Source: Bacteroidota bacterium (GTDB taxonomy: Bacteria > Bacteroidota > Bacteroidia > Chitinophagales > Saprospiraceae). Taken from it: DNA of 20,736 nt. The notes under the pieces are model-generated. The model ran no database searches. It had not been told where the DNA came from and saw only the letters and a list, made by a program, of their open reading frames with translations. The translations under genes and the position numbers were made by a program. The DNA lies in assembly GCA_029573365.1 (NCBI GenBank), contig JAKQGD010000007.1:1-20736 (forward strand), in the 5' to 3' direction. Every line of letters starts with the position of its first letter. Position 1 is the stretch's first letter. Below are positions 1-8,643 of the stretch, piece after piece.

Positions 1-1
1 T

Positions 2-535
2 CCTAAGGTGACTTCATGTGATTTGCCAAGTGATTATGAAGACAATATATCCTTTTGCACAACCGGAGGCCTCGGTCTCAAAGGTCCGACTGCAGCACCG
101 GTCAGCCCGGACGTCCCGACATCAAACGTCATTTCAATATACAGCGATACTTATCTAAATGTGGCAGGTACAGATTTTAACCCTGCCTGGCAGCAGTCCA
201 CTGATGTCAGCGAAATAAATTTTGCGGGAAACAATGTGCTCAAGTATGCCGGACTCAATTATCAGGGGACACATTTTGGATCCAACCAGGATGTATCCGG
301 CATGAATTTTTTGCATGTCGATATCTGGTCAGCAAACTCCACGGCTCTCCACGTTTTCCTTATTTCACCGGGACCTGTGGAGACGGCATACAAGCTGAAA
401 GTGCCCACTTCCGGCTGGACCGGGATAGACATTCCTCTAAACATGTTTGCTCCGGTAAATCTTTCAAACGTGATTCAGTTTAAATTTGAAGGAAACGGAG
501 ATGTTTATATTGATAATTTGTATTTTAAAAAATAA
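2..535 (+). CDS. Secreted protein with C-terminal carbohydrate-binding-like domain (5' truncated)
   Basis: This is the 3' end of a gene whose start lies before the window; the frame is open to base 2, and the GTG at 8 is unlikely to be the true start. The final ~135 residues (from about VISIYSDTY to the end) form a beta-sandwich domain that I recognise from the C-termini of Bacteroidota GH16 laminarinases and surface glycan-binding proteins. Hallmarks are SIYSDTY, GTDFNPAW, LNYQGTHF, LHVDIWS, FLISPGPVE, IQFKFEGNG and DNLYF. A Pro/Ser/Thr-rich linker precedes it. The stop is 21 bases before the GH149 gene, so they probably share an operon. The domain likely binds beta-glucan at the cell surface. 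Whether the missing N-terminus is a GH16 catalytic domain or another binding module cannot be seen. No T9SS sorting domain is present at this end. Confidence 0.75.
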   Translation, partial: PKVTSCDLPSDYEDNISFCTTGGLGLKGPTAAPVSPDVPTSNVISIYSDTYLNVAGTDFNPAWQQSTDVSEINFAGNNVLKYAGLNYQGTHFGSNQDVSGMNFLHVDIWSANSTALHVFLISPGPVETAYKLKVPTSGWTGIDIPLNMFAPVNLSNVIQFKFEGNGDVYIDNLYFKK

Positions 536-556
536 GCTCTTAAAACATAAAGTCAG

Positions 557-2965
557 ATGAAGTTAGTAGCAGAGGAATCAACATTGGAGATGACGGACCT
601 GGATGGTCAGACTTATATAAAGATGTCAGGCTATGACGCTTTACGGCCTTTTTTTATGAGTATAGTAAGCAATTCCGATCACTGGCTTTTTGTATCCTCC
701 AATGGAGGGATTACAGCCGGCCGAAAAAATGCAGACTCTGCACTTTTTCCTTATCAGACAGATGACAAGGTGACCGAATCTGTCAGCAATACCGGAAGCA
801 GAACCATTTTCAGGATTAAAGACAAAGACCATATTACATCAGTATGGGAGCCCTTTTCGGTTTGTGATTGTAAAGAATTCGAAATCAAAAGAAACCTGTA
901 TAAAAGCATTTATGGCAACTCTGTCATTTTTGAGGAACAGAACCACACCCTGGGATTGGTTTTTTACTATAAGTGGCAGAGCAGCCAGAAATATGGTTTT
1001 GTAAAATCATCCCATCTTAAAAATACTGGAACAGAAGAGGTAATCTGTGACTTGCTGGATGGAATCCAGAATCTGGTTCCATATGGTGTGGACAGTAATC
1101 TGCAGAACGCTCTTAGTAACCTAACAGATGCGTATAAAAGAAATGAAATCGACGCCGATAGTGGAATGGGAGTCTTTGCACTGAGTGCCATTATTGTGGA
1201 TAAGGCTGAGCCAAGTGAAGCCTTGAAAGCCACCGTTGCGTGGTCGGCCGGCCTCAAAGATTGTAGCCATCTGCTTTCTTCGGCACAGGTTAGCCGGTAC
1301 AGGCATAACCAACAGATACAAGCCGAGTATGATGTAAAAGGAGAAAAAGGGGCCTATTTTGTGTCTTCTCAGATTTCAATCCAGCCTGGAGAATCCAGGG
1401 AATGGTTGATCATCGCCGACGTAAACAAAAGTTACGGTCAACTGGCCGCGTTAAGGAAAGAAATTATTGAGCACAAAAATATTATAGAGGCAATCAAAGA
1501 TGACATAAACCTGGGTACTCAGGAACTGAAAACTCTGGTCGCTGCTGCGGATGGATTTAGTTTTACTGCTGATGAAAGGAGGGATGTAAGACATTTTTCC
1601 AATGTCCTTTTCAATATCATGCGTGGAGGTGTTATTGACAACAATTACACTCTGGATAAATCAGACCTGCATGAATACTATGTAGGTGCCAATAATACAC
1701 TCACTAAAACATGGGATTGCTTTTTAGATGGATATTCTGGCCAAATTAGTTACAAGGATTTGATAATCAATGCTATAGAATCAAATAATCCGGATCTTAT
1801 ACGACTTACATTCGAATATCTTCCATTAAAATTCAGTCGAAGGCATGGCGATCCAAGCAGGCCATGGAACAGATTTAACATACACCTCAGCGACGAAAAT
1901 ACCCAAAGAAAAGTTCTGAATTATGAAGGCAACTGGAGGGATATTTTCCAAAACTGGGAGGCTTTGGCATATTCTTATCCTTTCTATCTGGAAGGTATGA
2001 TTTTTAAATTTCTGGATGCCTCGACTTTTGAGGGCTACAACCCATACCGAATTTTTAAGAAGGGCATCGACTGGGAAGTAATCGAACCTGATGACCCGTG
2101 GTCTTATGTAGGTTACTGGGGCGACCATCAGATTATCTACCTGCTTAGATTGCTCGAATTATTACACAAAACAAATCCTGTAAGCTTGCTTGAGACACTG
2201 GATAAAAATTGGTTTGTTTATGCAGATATTCCTTACATCATAAAGCCCTATGATGAAATCATACACGATGCAAAAAACACCATCTTATTTGATCATAAAA
2301 GAGACCATGAGCTCAGGGCCAGGATAAAACACATGGGTGCCGACGGCGTCATCCTGCAGGCCAAATCCGGGCAGATGCACCATGTAACCTTTCTAGAAAA
2401 AATTCTGGCCACACTCCTCTCAAAGATGTCAAATTTTATACCGGATGGAGGTATCTGGATGAACACTCAAAGGCCCGAATGGAACGATGCCAACAACGCA
2501 CTGGTGGGCAATGGTGTGTCCATGGTAACTTTGTATTATATCCACAGGTTTATTCTTTTTTTTGACGATATCCTGGCAGAAAGCAATCTTTCAGAAACTG
2601 AGCTTTCGACCGAACTGGCAGAATACTACAAGCACGTTAAAACTGTGTATGCAGATAACATGTCATTGCTTGAAAAGGAACTGACTCCGGCCGACCGCAA
2701 ACAATTTACAGACCGCCTCGGCAGGGCGTCGTCGGATTACAGGAGCAAAATATACGCAGAGGGTTTTAGCGGATCAAAAATAAACATCGACATTTCTGAT
2801 ATCCGCATGTTTATCGGTATGCTCAGAAAATTTGTCAAAAAATCAATCACGGGCAATCAGAGAAAAGACCATCTTTACCATGCCTACAATCTGATGACTT
2901 ATACCGCACAGGGAATTACTGTGGAACATCTGGATGAATGCTCGAAGGCCAGGTGGCGGTCCTGA
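557..2965 (+). CDS. GH149-type beta-1,3-oligoglucan phosphorylase, N-terminal part (frameshifted)
   Basis: This 802-residue frame covers the N-terminal beta-sandwich, helical linker and most of the (alpha/alpha)6 barrel of a GH94-like phosphorylase. I assign it to GH149, whose members reversibly phosphorolyse beta-1,3-gluco-oligosaccharides to alpha-glucose-1-phosphate. The segment RPEWNDANNALVG places a WND motif at W642-D644; by analogy with the GDWND motif of GH94, D644 is the likely catalytic acid. There is no signal peptide, so the enzyme is cytoplasmic. The frame ends at an early stop only because the reading frame is lost near 2938: the last residues after ...VEHLDE (CSKARWRS) are out of frame, and the missing part continues in the next entry. 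With one base restored the product would be about 1146 residues, in keeping with the roughly 1100-residue size of the family. The gene lies inside a beta-glucan operon, 21 bases after the upstream gene. Confidence 0.8.
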   Translation: MKLVAEESTLEMTDLDGQTYIKMSGYDALRPFFMSIVSNSDHWLFVSSNGGITAGRKNADSALFPYQTDDKVTESVSNTGSRTIFRIKDKDHITSVWEPFSVCDCKEFEIKRNLYKSIYGNSVIFEEQNHTLGLVFYYKWQSSQKYGFVKSSHLKNTGTEEVICDLLDGIQNLVPYGVDSNLQNALSNLTDAYKRNEIDADSGMGVFALSAIIVDKAEPSEALKATVAWSAGLKDCSHLLSSAQVSRYRHNQQIQAEYDVKGEKGAYFVSSQISIQPGESREWLIIADVNKSYGQLAALRKEIIEHKNIIEAIKDDINLGTQELKTLVAAADGFSFTADERRDVRHFSNVLFNIMRGGVIDNNYTLDKSDLHEYYVGANNTLTKTWDCFLDGYSGQISYKDLIINAIESNNPDLIRLTFEYLPLKFSRRHGDPSRPWNRFNIHLSDENTQRKVLNYEGNWRDIFQNWEALAYSYPFYLEGMIFKFLDASTFEGYNPYRIFKKGIDWEVIEPDDPWSYVGYWGDHQIIYLLRLLELLHKTNPVSLLETLDKNWFVYADIPYIIKPYDEIIHDAKNTILFDHKRDHELRARIKHMGADGVILQAKSGQMHHVTFLEKILATLLSKMSNFIPDGGIWMNTQRPEWNDANNALVGNGVSMVTLYYIHRFILFFDDILAESNLSETELSTELAEYYKHVKTVYADNMSLLEKELTPADRKQFTDRLGRASSDYRSKIYAEGFSGSKINIDISDIRMFIGMLRKFVKKSITGNQRKDHLYHAYNLMTYTAQGITVEHLDECSKARWRS

Positions 2966-3996
2966 ACTCGGGTGTCCTGGATTCCAAAGAGGTTTTCAGC
3001 CTATTGGATGCCTTGAGAAACAGCAAACTGTACAGGGAAGATCAGCAAAGCTACATTCTTTATCCCAACAAATCGTTGCCCGGGTTTTTTAGTAAAAATG
3101 TCATTCCCAAGGCCTATGGCGACAGTTCTGCTTTGATTCAAAAACTGGTGCACACAGGAAATACCGCCATTATCGAAAAAGACGTTGACGGCAACTATCA
3201 TTTTAACGGTCGACTACGTAATGCCGGTGAGCTGAAAATGGCTCTGGAAAAAATCCGGATGGCCGACTTTGCCGATTTTGAAGTGGAGAAAAAAAGTCTG
3301 CTGGATGTGTATGAGCAGGTATTTAAGCACAAGGCTTTTACCGGTAGGTCAGGTACTTTTTTTGCATATGAGGGTCTGGGTTCCATCTACTGGCACATGG
3401 TTTCCAAGCTTTTGCTTGTAGTACAGGAAAACCTCATCAGCTTTCTTGCTGACGAAAAAAACTCGTCTGTTTGCGAGAAAATCAAAGAGCATTACAAACA
3501 AATATATGAGGGCATAGGTGTACATAAAACACCTAAGGAATATGGGGCATTTCCTACGGATCCGTATTCTCATACTCCCATCCATAAGGGTGTACAGCAA
3601 CCCGGCATGACAGGGCAGGTAAAAGAAGATTTACTGACTCACTGGGGTCATATGGGTGTGTTGCTAAACGATGGATGTATCAGGTTTTGCCCATACTTGT
3701 TGACAAAAGAACTTTTTTTAAGCTCTGACAGGGAAACTGAGATTTATAGCCTGAACGGCAATACAAACAAATACAAGCTTAATAAGGGACAGTTGTTGTT
3801 TACATATTGTCAAGTGCCGATTATTTACGAAATTGCAGGCAAAAGTCTCATAGAAATTCATTTCAATGATGGTAAGATTGGCCAGGTCCATTCAGAAATG
3901 CTAGACAGGGAAACAAGTCTTGATATTTTTGGCCGCAAAGGCAATATAAGACATATAAAGGTATTTTTAGACAATAATATTATGGATAAAACCTAA
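2938..3996 (+). CDS. GH149-type beta-1,3-oligoglucan phosphorylase, C-terminal part (frameshifted)
   Basis: This 352-residue frame continues the phosphorylase above in the -1 frame. It opens with MLEGQVAVLNSG, which reads naturally straight after ...VEHLDE of the upstream frame. It keeps family-like segments such as LDALRNSKLYREDQ, SYILYPN, GLGSIYWHMVSKLLL and the C-terminal beta-rich part (CIRFCPYLLTKELFL). The two frames overlap by 28 bases. Restoring one A, so that the sequence reads GAA ATG in place of GAATG at 2936-2940, would fuse them. No stop interrupts the remaining 352 codons, so the break is recent, is a sequencing error, or is tolerated through reinitiation at the ATG at 2938. On its own this part lacks the WND motif and could not be a complete enzyme. 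The GH17 gene starts 12 bases downstream. Confidence 0.75.
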   Translation: MLEGQVAVLNSGVLDSKEVFSLLDALRNSKLYREDQQSYILYPNKSLPGFFSKNVIPKAYGDSSALIQKLVHTGNTAIIEKDVDGNYHFNGRLRNAGELKMALEKIRMADFADFEVEKKSLLDVYEQVFKHKAFTGRSGTFFAYEGLGSIYWHMVSKLLLVVQENLISFLADEKNSSVCEKIKEHYKQIYEGIGVHKTPKEYGAFPTDPYSHTPIHKGVQQPGMTGQVKEDLLTHWGHMGVLLNDGCIRFCPYLLTKELFLSSDRETEIYSLNGNTNKYKLNKGQLLFTYCQVPIIYEIAGKSLIEIHFNDGKIGQVHSEMLDRETSLDIFGRKGNIRHIKVFLDNNIMDKT

Positions 3997-4008
3997 AGGC
4001 CGTTCCTT

Positions 4009-5274
4009 ATGAAATATGCAATGTACATTTGGATCTTCACTTTTTTTATTGTGGTTTCTTGCCATGAAAAACACCGTCCGGATGTGAGGAACAAATCGGC
4101 AGCTCAAATATTGGGAAATCCTACTTACCATGCGATAAGCTATGGAGGATACAGAGAAACCAGCAGAGACATACAGCCAACCATTGCTGAGCTGAAGGAA
4201 GATTTAAAAATCCTGCACTCTATGGGCATCAGGATTTTAAGAACCTATAATGTACATCTGGCAGAAGCCGCAAACCTGTTGGCGGCTATCAGGGAAATGA
4301 AAAAGGAGGACCCTGATTTCGAAATGTACATGATGCTTGGGGCATGGATCGATTGTAAAAATGCATGGACTAATCTTCCCGTTGACCATAACGCCGAAAG
4401 TGAAAGGAATGAAACAGAGATAAACCGTGCCGTAGAACTCACCAATCAATACCCGGATATCGTTAAAATCATAGCTGTAGGAAATGAAGCTATGGTCAAA
4501 TGGGCCGCAAGTTATTATGTGCAGCCATCTGTCATCCTTAAATGGGTAAATCATTTGCAAACACTCAAAAAAGAAGGGAAACTGCCTAAAGACCTTTGGG
4601 TGACCAGCTCTGATAATTTTGCTTCATGGGGTGGCGGTGGCAGCGAGTATCATGTGGAAGACCTGAATAATTTGATCCGTGCTGTAGACTATATATCGAT
4701 GCACACTTATCCGATGCATGATACACATTACAATCCTGACTTTTGGGGCATCAAACCTTCTGAGGTATCGTGGACGGATAAACAAAAAATAGATACTGTA
4801 ATGGTTAGGGCCAGGGACTATGCCGTATACCAATATAATAATGTTGTCAAGTACATGAAATCTCTGAGCGTAGACAAACCGGTACATATAGGAGAAACAG
4901 GCTGGTCGTCATTTTCAAATTATAACTACGGAGATGACGGGTCCAGAGCGTGCGATGAATATAAATCTGCTCTATACTTTAAACTCATCAGCGAATGGAG
5001 TGACAAGAATAATGTATCTTGTTTTTATTTTGAAGCTTTTGATGAACAATGGAAGGATGCCAAAAACCCTCATGGTTCCGAAAATCATTTTGGTTTGATA
5101 AATCTTAAATCTGAGGCGAAATATGTACTCTGGGATTTGGTAGACAAGGGTGTATTCAAAGGGTTGACAAGAGACAGCATGCCCATAACAAAAACATTTG
5201 GAGGTAACTTCGATTCACTTTGGAAAAGTATTAAAGTTCCACCGGTAAACGACACCCTTAAACTATATAAATGA
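4009..5274 (+). CDS. GH17 family beta-1,3-glucanase-like lipoprotein
   Basis: A 421-residue glycoside hydrolase of family 17 (clan GH-A, retaining), which acts on beta-1,3-glucans such as laminarin. The N-terminus is a lipoprotein signal with lipobox IVVSC (Cys18), so the enzyme is probably anchored to the outer membrane, possibly surface-exposed. The segment AISYGGYRETSRD starts the TIM barrel. The acid/base is E160 in VGNEAM and the nucleophile is E296 in HIGETGWSS, the usual order and spacing for GH17. YISMHTYP and FYFEAFDEQWK are further recognisable strand ends, and the latter is followed by ENHFGLIN near the end of the barrel. It starts 12 bases after the phosphorylase, is 111 bases before the symporter, and belongs to the same operon. 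Whether it acts endo or as a transglycosidase cannot be told from sequence alone. Confidence 0.85.
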   Translation: MKYAMYIWIFTFFIVVSCHEKHRPDVRNKSAAQILGNPTYHAISYGGYRETSRDIQPTIAELKEDLKILHSMGIRILRTYNVHLAEAANLLAAIREMKKEDPDFEMYMMLGAWIDCKNAWTNLPVDHNAESERNETEINRAVELTNQYPDIVKIIAVGNEAMVKWAASYYVQPSVILKWVNHLQTLKKEGKLPKDLWVTSSDNFASWGGGGSEYHVEDLNNLIRAVDYISMHTYPMHDTHYNPDFWGIKPSEVSWTDKQKIDTVMVRARDYAVYQYNNVVKYMKSLSVDKPVHIGETGWSSFSNYNYGDDGSRACDEYKSALYFKLISEWSDKNNVSCFYFEAFDEQWKDAKNPHGSENHFGLINLKSEAKYVLWDLVDKGVFKGLTRDSMPITKTFGGNFDSLWKSIKVPPVNDTLKLYK

Positions 5275-5281
5275 TGATAGA

Positions 5282-5380
5282 ATGCAACAATCAGCTAATA
5301 AGGATAAAGTATTTATAATGACAGACGTAGTGTTCATCGACCCAACTGTAAAATACTTAGGAATAAAAATCAAATATTAA
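5282..5380 (+). CDS. Possible 32-residue ORF between GH17 and the symporter
   Basis: A short frame begins at the ATG at 5282 and ends at TAA just before the symporter start. It encodes MQQSANKDKVF, continues through VVFIDPTVKY and ends in LGIKIKY. The second half looks like a beta-strand-rich protein terminus rather than random spacer translation, so it may be the tail of a degraded gene. I do not recognise the family. It fills almost the whole gap between two genes of one operon, and no convincing ribosome binding site precedes it. It may equally be chance. Confidence 0.2.
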   Translation: MQQSANKDKVFIMTDVVFIDPTVKYLGIKIKY

Positions 5381-5385
5381 AGCAT

Positions 5386-6816
5386 ATGTCAACGCAAAAC
5401 AAAACAACAATGCATCAGGTGCCCATGGGCTATAAAATAGCTTTTGGATTGGGCATGTTAGCTAATCAGATGTTTCCGGCTGCACTCGGTATTTTTATGG
5501 TAGTACTTGTAAAAGGACTGGGGTTTCCTGCCTGGATGTGGGGCATACTTTTTTTTCTGCCGCGTCTATTTGACGCCATTACAGATCCTATCATGGGTTT
5601 TATCACCGACAATACCCGGTCAGTATGGGGTAGAAGAAGACATTATGTTTTTATAGGAGCGATTATAACTGGCTTATCATTTGTAGCCATGTGGCAACTC
5701 CATGAGAGCAGTGGCATCAATTATAATTTTGTCTACTTTTTGTTGTGGTCTTTTGCTTTTTATCTTGGCCTTACCATTTTCAGTGTGCCTTTTGTGGCCA
5801 TGGGATATGAAATGAGCGATAACTATCATGAAAGAACCAGTATCATGGCAGTGGCACAGTGGATCGGTCAGTGGGCATGGGTGATTGCTCCGTGGTTTTG
5901 GGTAGTGATGTATGATAAAGACTGGTTTCCTGATCCGGCATCTGCTACGCGGCTACTTGCGATCTGGGTGGGTTTAGCATGCATGATATTAGCAATGATA
6001 CCCGCTGTTTTTATCAAAGCCAACTCCACCAAAGACGACCATTCCCTTGTCTCTTTGACCATGAAGAACCTTGGACTGGGGGTTAAGGAAATTTTAAATG
6101 GTTTTAAAGAGGCATTCAAAATCCCACAATTCAGAAAGATATGTTTTGCCACATTTTTTATTTTTAATGCTTTTAATACTATAGCCAGTTTTTCATTTTT
6201 TATAATTGTTTATTATTTGTTTGATGGAAATGCGGATGCAGCCGGCTTATGGCCTACATTATTTGGTTGCCTGGGTGCCCTTGCTACCACATTTATTGTC
6301 ATACCTGTTGTGACCCTGATGTCTAAAAAAATGGGTAAGAAAAAAGCTTTTATGTTGTCTCAGGGAATTTCCCTTTTTGGCTACATCCTGTTCTGGTTTT
6401 TATTTATACCGGGCAAACCATATATGTTTATTTTCGCTTTACCATTTTTTTCTTTTGGAATTGGAGGTTTGTTTACCATCATGATGTCCATGACTGCCGA
6501 TGTATGTGATCTTGACGAATTAAACAATTACAAAAGACGTGAAGGGATTTTTGGTGCCATATACTGGTGGATGGTAAAATTTGGCTTTGCCATCGCAGGA
6601 TTGCTTAGCGGATTGATCATGTCATTTATACAGTTTTCTCCCGATACAGCCACACAACCTGAAGGGGCTATCACAGGGTTACGCTTGTTTTTTTCCGGAA
6701 TCCCCATCGCGGGTACCATGATTGCTATGTGGCTGATGAAGGATTATGATATATCTGAGCAGAAAGCAAATGATGTCAGGATTGCACTTGAAAGCCGGAT
6801 GGCACTTAAATCCTGA
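5386..6816 (+). CDS. GPH/MelB-family sugar:cation symporter (MFS)
   Basis: A 476-residue inner-membrane transporter of the glycoside-pentoside-hexuronide:cation symporter family, with about 12 hydrophobic segments. The family signature is clear after the second segment: FDAITDPIMGF followed by TDNTRSVWGRRR. D63 and D67 sit with the spacing of the MelB cation-site aspartates D55 and D59, so Na+ or H+ coupling is likely. A second conserved stretch, FSVPFVAMGYEMSDNYHERT, precedes the middle of the protein, and MTADVCDLDELNNYKRREG marks the C-terminal half. It is last in the beta-glucan operon. The context suggests uptake of short beta-1,3-gluco-oligosaccharides or glucose for the cytoplasmic phosphorylase; the substrate itself is inferred. 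Confidence 0.88.
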   Translation: MSTQNKTTMHQVPMGYKIAFGLGMLANQMFPAALGIFMVVLVKGLGFPAWMWGILFFLPRLFDAITDPIMGFITDNTRSVWGRRRHYVFIGAIITGLSFVAMWQLHESSGINYNFVYFLLWSFAFYLGLTIFSVPFVAMGYEMSDNYHERTSIMAVAQWIGQWAWVIAPWFWVVMYDKDWFPDPASATRLLAIWVGLACMILAMIPAVFIKANSTKDDHSLVSLTMKNLGLGVKEILNGFKEAFKIPQFRKICFATFFIFNAFNTIASFSFFIIVYYLFDGNADAAGLWPTLFGCLGALATTFIVIPVVTLMSKKMGKKKAFMLSQGISLFGYILFWFLFIPGKPYMFIFALPFFSFGIGGLFTIMMSMTADVCDLDELNNYKRREGIFGAIYWWMVKFGFAIAGLLSGLIMSFIQFSPDTATQPEGAITGLRLFFSGIPIAGTMIAMWLMKDYDISEQKANDVRIALESRMALKS

Positions 6817-6852
6817 AGTTAGTCGGTCTGACAAAAGTGTGGGAACATAATA

Positions 6853-8379
6853 TCAGGGCCTGACGCTTTCTTCGTCAAGGACTTCGACTACTCTTTCGAA
6901 ATATTCAAGGGCTCTTTCAGGAGTTCTGCCTATGGATACAAGCCCCAGCTTACCGAATTGCGACAAGGCACTGATAAGGTGAAACATCACTCCTTCTTCG
7001 CGGGAGTGGTCATAATGTAGTCCGTGGTACATAGCTATGTCTATAAGGTCCAGAGGAGTCATGCCTTTGTACCTTTCTTTCTGCAGATTATCGGTGGCAT
7101 AGTAATACCTTTTTGACCCGTCACTGACGCTGAAAGTTCCATCTTCAGGGTCGTATGTGCCATTGGTGAGGAATTGCAGCATCAAAAAGGGATGTGTTGT
7201 TCCTCCTTTTCTCAGATTGATTTCGAGGGCGTAGTGCTGCCAACCGCCATCTGTCAGTACACTCATAAAATCTATGCCAAAACGACCCAGCACACCGGCA
7301 TCTCTCAGCAGCTCGGCTACCCGGGTGGCCAGGGCAGCTATTTCACGGGCATAGTTGAGGTCGGCCGGAAATGTGGCTCCCAGATATACCTGTCCGCTTT
7401 CACCACCCAATACCTGGTCATGGGTCGAAATGATCTTTATCTCGCCACAGGGATTGATACGTACCTGGACCGACGGTGAGGTGACCAACTTGCCACCGTC
7501 AATAAATTCTTCAACAATGCCTCCGGTTTTTATAAACTTATTGATAAATTTGGTATACGACAACTTCCGGGCCACTATTTTGAGGTTTTTAGATAAGTTT
7601 TCAGACAGCCAGCTTCTCAGATGCCTTGTATCTGCCGGTGCATTTTTATAACTGAATACGGCGTTGCCATCACCAGAAAAGCCGTTTTCCATCTTAATGA
7701 CAGCCCGGGCCAATTCTTGATTTTGTAATTTTAACCGGAACAGGGCTTCGACGATGTCCTCTTCAGTAGTGAGATTTTCGTAACCATCCGGAAGAGGAAT
7801 GCCACTCTGTCTGAAAAGTTCTCTGCTCCCGCTTTTTGTACCCAACCAGTTCAGGCCGGGGTCACATCCGTAAATGGGTACATCGAGTTGTAAAGCCAGT
7901 TGTTTTTCTGACTCGGTGACATTAAAAAAAACAAGGTGTGCGGGATTGCCCTGGATACTGTTTTTTATCCTTTTGATGAGCCTTGGCCTTCTAAGTACCT
8001 TATCGGTCAATGCCACATTACCTGCATCATAACAACTAAGCATAGTGAGTCGCTGTTTTGCATGATGGGCCGTAATGCCGGGCAGAAAGTGCAGGTAATA
8101 ATCCACGATGATGGGCGATATCGGCACGCTGGTGACAAATGTCAGTTTTGTAGCCGGCATTTTGAGCAGCATCAGCATACAAAGCATCCGCTCTTCATAA
8201 TAAAAGTGGCCTTTTATCTTGGATAGAATCTGCTGATCTAGTGTTAGACTGGGTATTACGATTATACTACGCGGTGCCAGATGGTCATCGAATATCTCGC
8301 AATATTGCTCTCTGAACTGCTGCTGCAACAATCCAAAAGCGGAATCTTTCGACGATATGCTGGCAGGCTCTTCAGGCAT
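6853..8379 (-). CDS. PGM1-related ATP-grasp peptide ligase-like protein
   Basis: A 508-residue cytoplasmic protein of the ATP-grasp superfamily, of the kind related to the pheganomycin peptide ligase PGM1. ATP-grasp enzymes join a carboxylate to an amine through an acyl-phosphate. Residues 1-170 form an unrecognised N-terminal domain. The ATP-grasp core follows: K229 in VIKMENGFSGDGN, the hinge VEEFI at 289-293, D370 in GRFGIDF, and metal ligands E386 and N388 with R390 in LEINLRKGGTTHPF. The last ~100 residues match the PGM1-type C-terminal domain (KGMTPLDLIDIAMYHGLHYD, then GVMFHLISAL). All expected catalytic residues are present. It stands alone, converges on the symporter gene 36 bases away and is divergent from fumarylacetoacetase, so neighbours give no substrate. 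It could make a small peptide or amino-acid amide. The natural substrate is unknown. Confidence 0.78.
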   Translation of the reverse strand: MPEEPASISSKDSAFGLLQQQFREQYCEIFDDHLAPRSIIVIPSLTLDQQILSKIKGHFYYEERMLCMLMLLKMPATKLTFVTSVPISPIIVDYYLHFLPGITAHHAKQRLTMLSCYDAGNVALTDKVLRRPRLIKRIKNSIQGNPAHLVFFNVTESEKQLALQLDVPIYGCDPGLNWLGTKSGSRELFRQSGIPLPDGYENLTTEEDIVEALFRLKLQNQELARAVIKMENGFSGDGNAVFSYKNAPADTRHLRSWLSENLSKNLKIVARKLSYTKFINKFIKTGGIVEEFIDGGKLVTSPSVQVRINPCGEIKIISTHDQVLGGESGQVYLGATFPADLNYAREIAALATRVAELLRDAGVLGRFGIDFMSVLTDGGWQHYALEINLRKGGTTHPFLMLQFLTNGTYDPEDGTFSVSDGSKRYYYATDNLQKERYKGMTPLDLIDIAMYHGLHYDHSREEGVMFHLISALSQFGKLGLVSIGRTPERALEYFERVVEVLDEESVRP

Positions 8380-8592
8380 TTATCCGCATTTGTTTATTGT
8401 GCTAAATTATGGGATTTTTATCACAAGCCGTCTGATATAAATCATCAAAAGTGCTGATAAAAGTATTGTATTTTAAAATAAAATCAGTGGAAAGTTTCAA
8501 AAAAGTATAAATTGTAAACTAATATTGGTCTGCTAAATATCACAGGAGCGTCTGCTTTAAACGGGTTTCTTTTCTTTTCGGACAAGAGTTGT

Positions 8593-8600
8593 TACCTTTG
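8593..8600 (+). promoter_or_regulatory. Candidate -7 box of the fumarylacetoacetase promoter
   Basis: TACCTTTG matches the Bacteroidota -7 consensus TAnnTTTG exactly and lies 43 bases before the fumarylacetoacetase ATG. Upstream, around 8566-8580, are T-rich TTTC/TTTTC stretches but no perfect TTTG -33 element. It sits in the 264-base gap between two divergent genes. The rest of that gap is AT-rich and shows no convincing RNA structure or ORF. Confidence 0.45.
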
Positions 8601-8643
8601 ATACCACAAATTTTTCCCTTACCGGGGATTAAAACCATAATGT

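Noticed and set aside
2925..2965. Programmed -1 ribosomal frameshift in the GH149 gene
   Set aside because: There is no X_XXY_YYZ slippery heptamer at the junction (CTGGATGAATGCTC) and no evident downstream stem; the family is normally encoded in one frame.
6817..6863. Intrinsic terminator between the convergent symporter and ATP-grasp genes
   Set aside because: Only a 5-base-arm palindrome (TCAGG G CCTGA at 6853-6863) is present, and it has no T tract on either strand.
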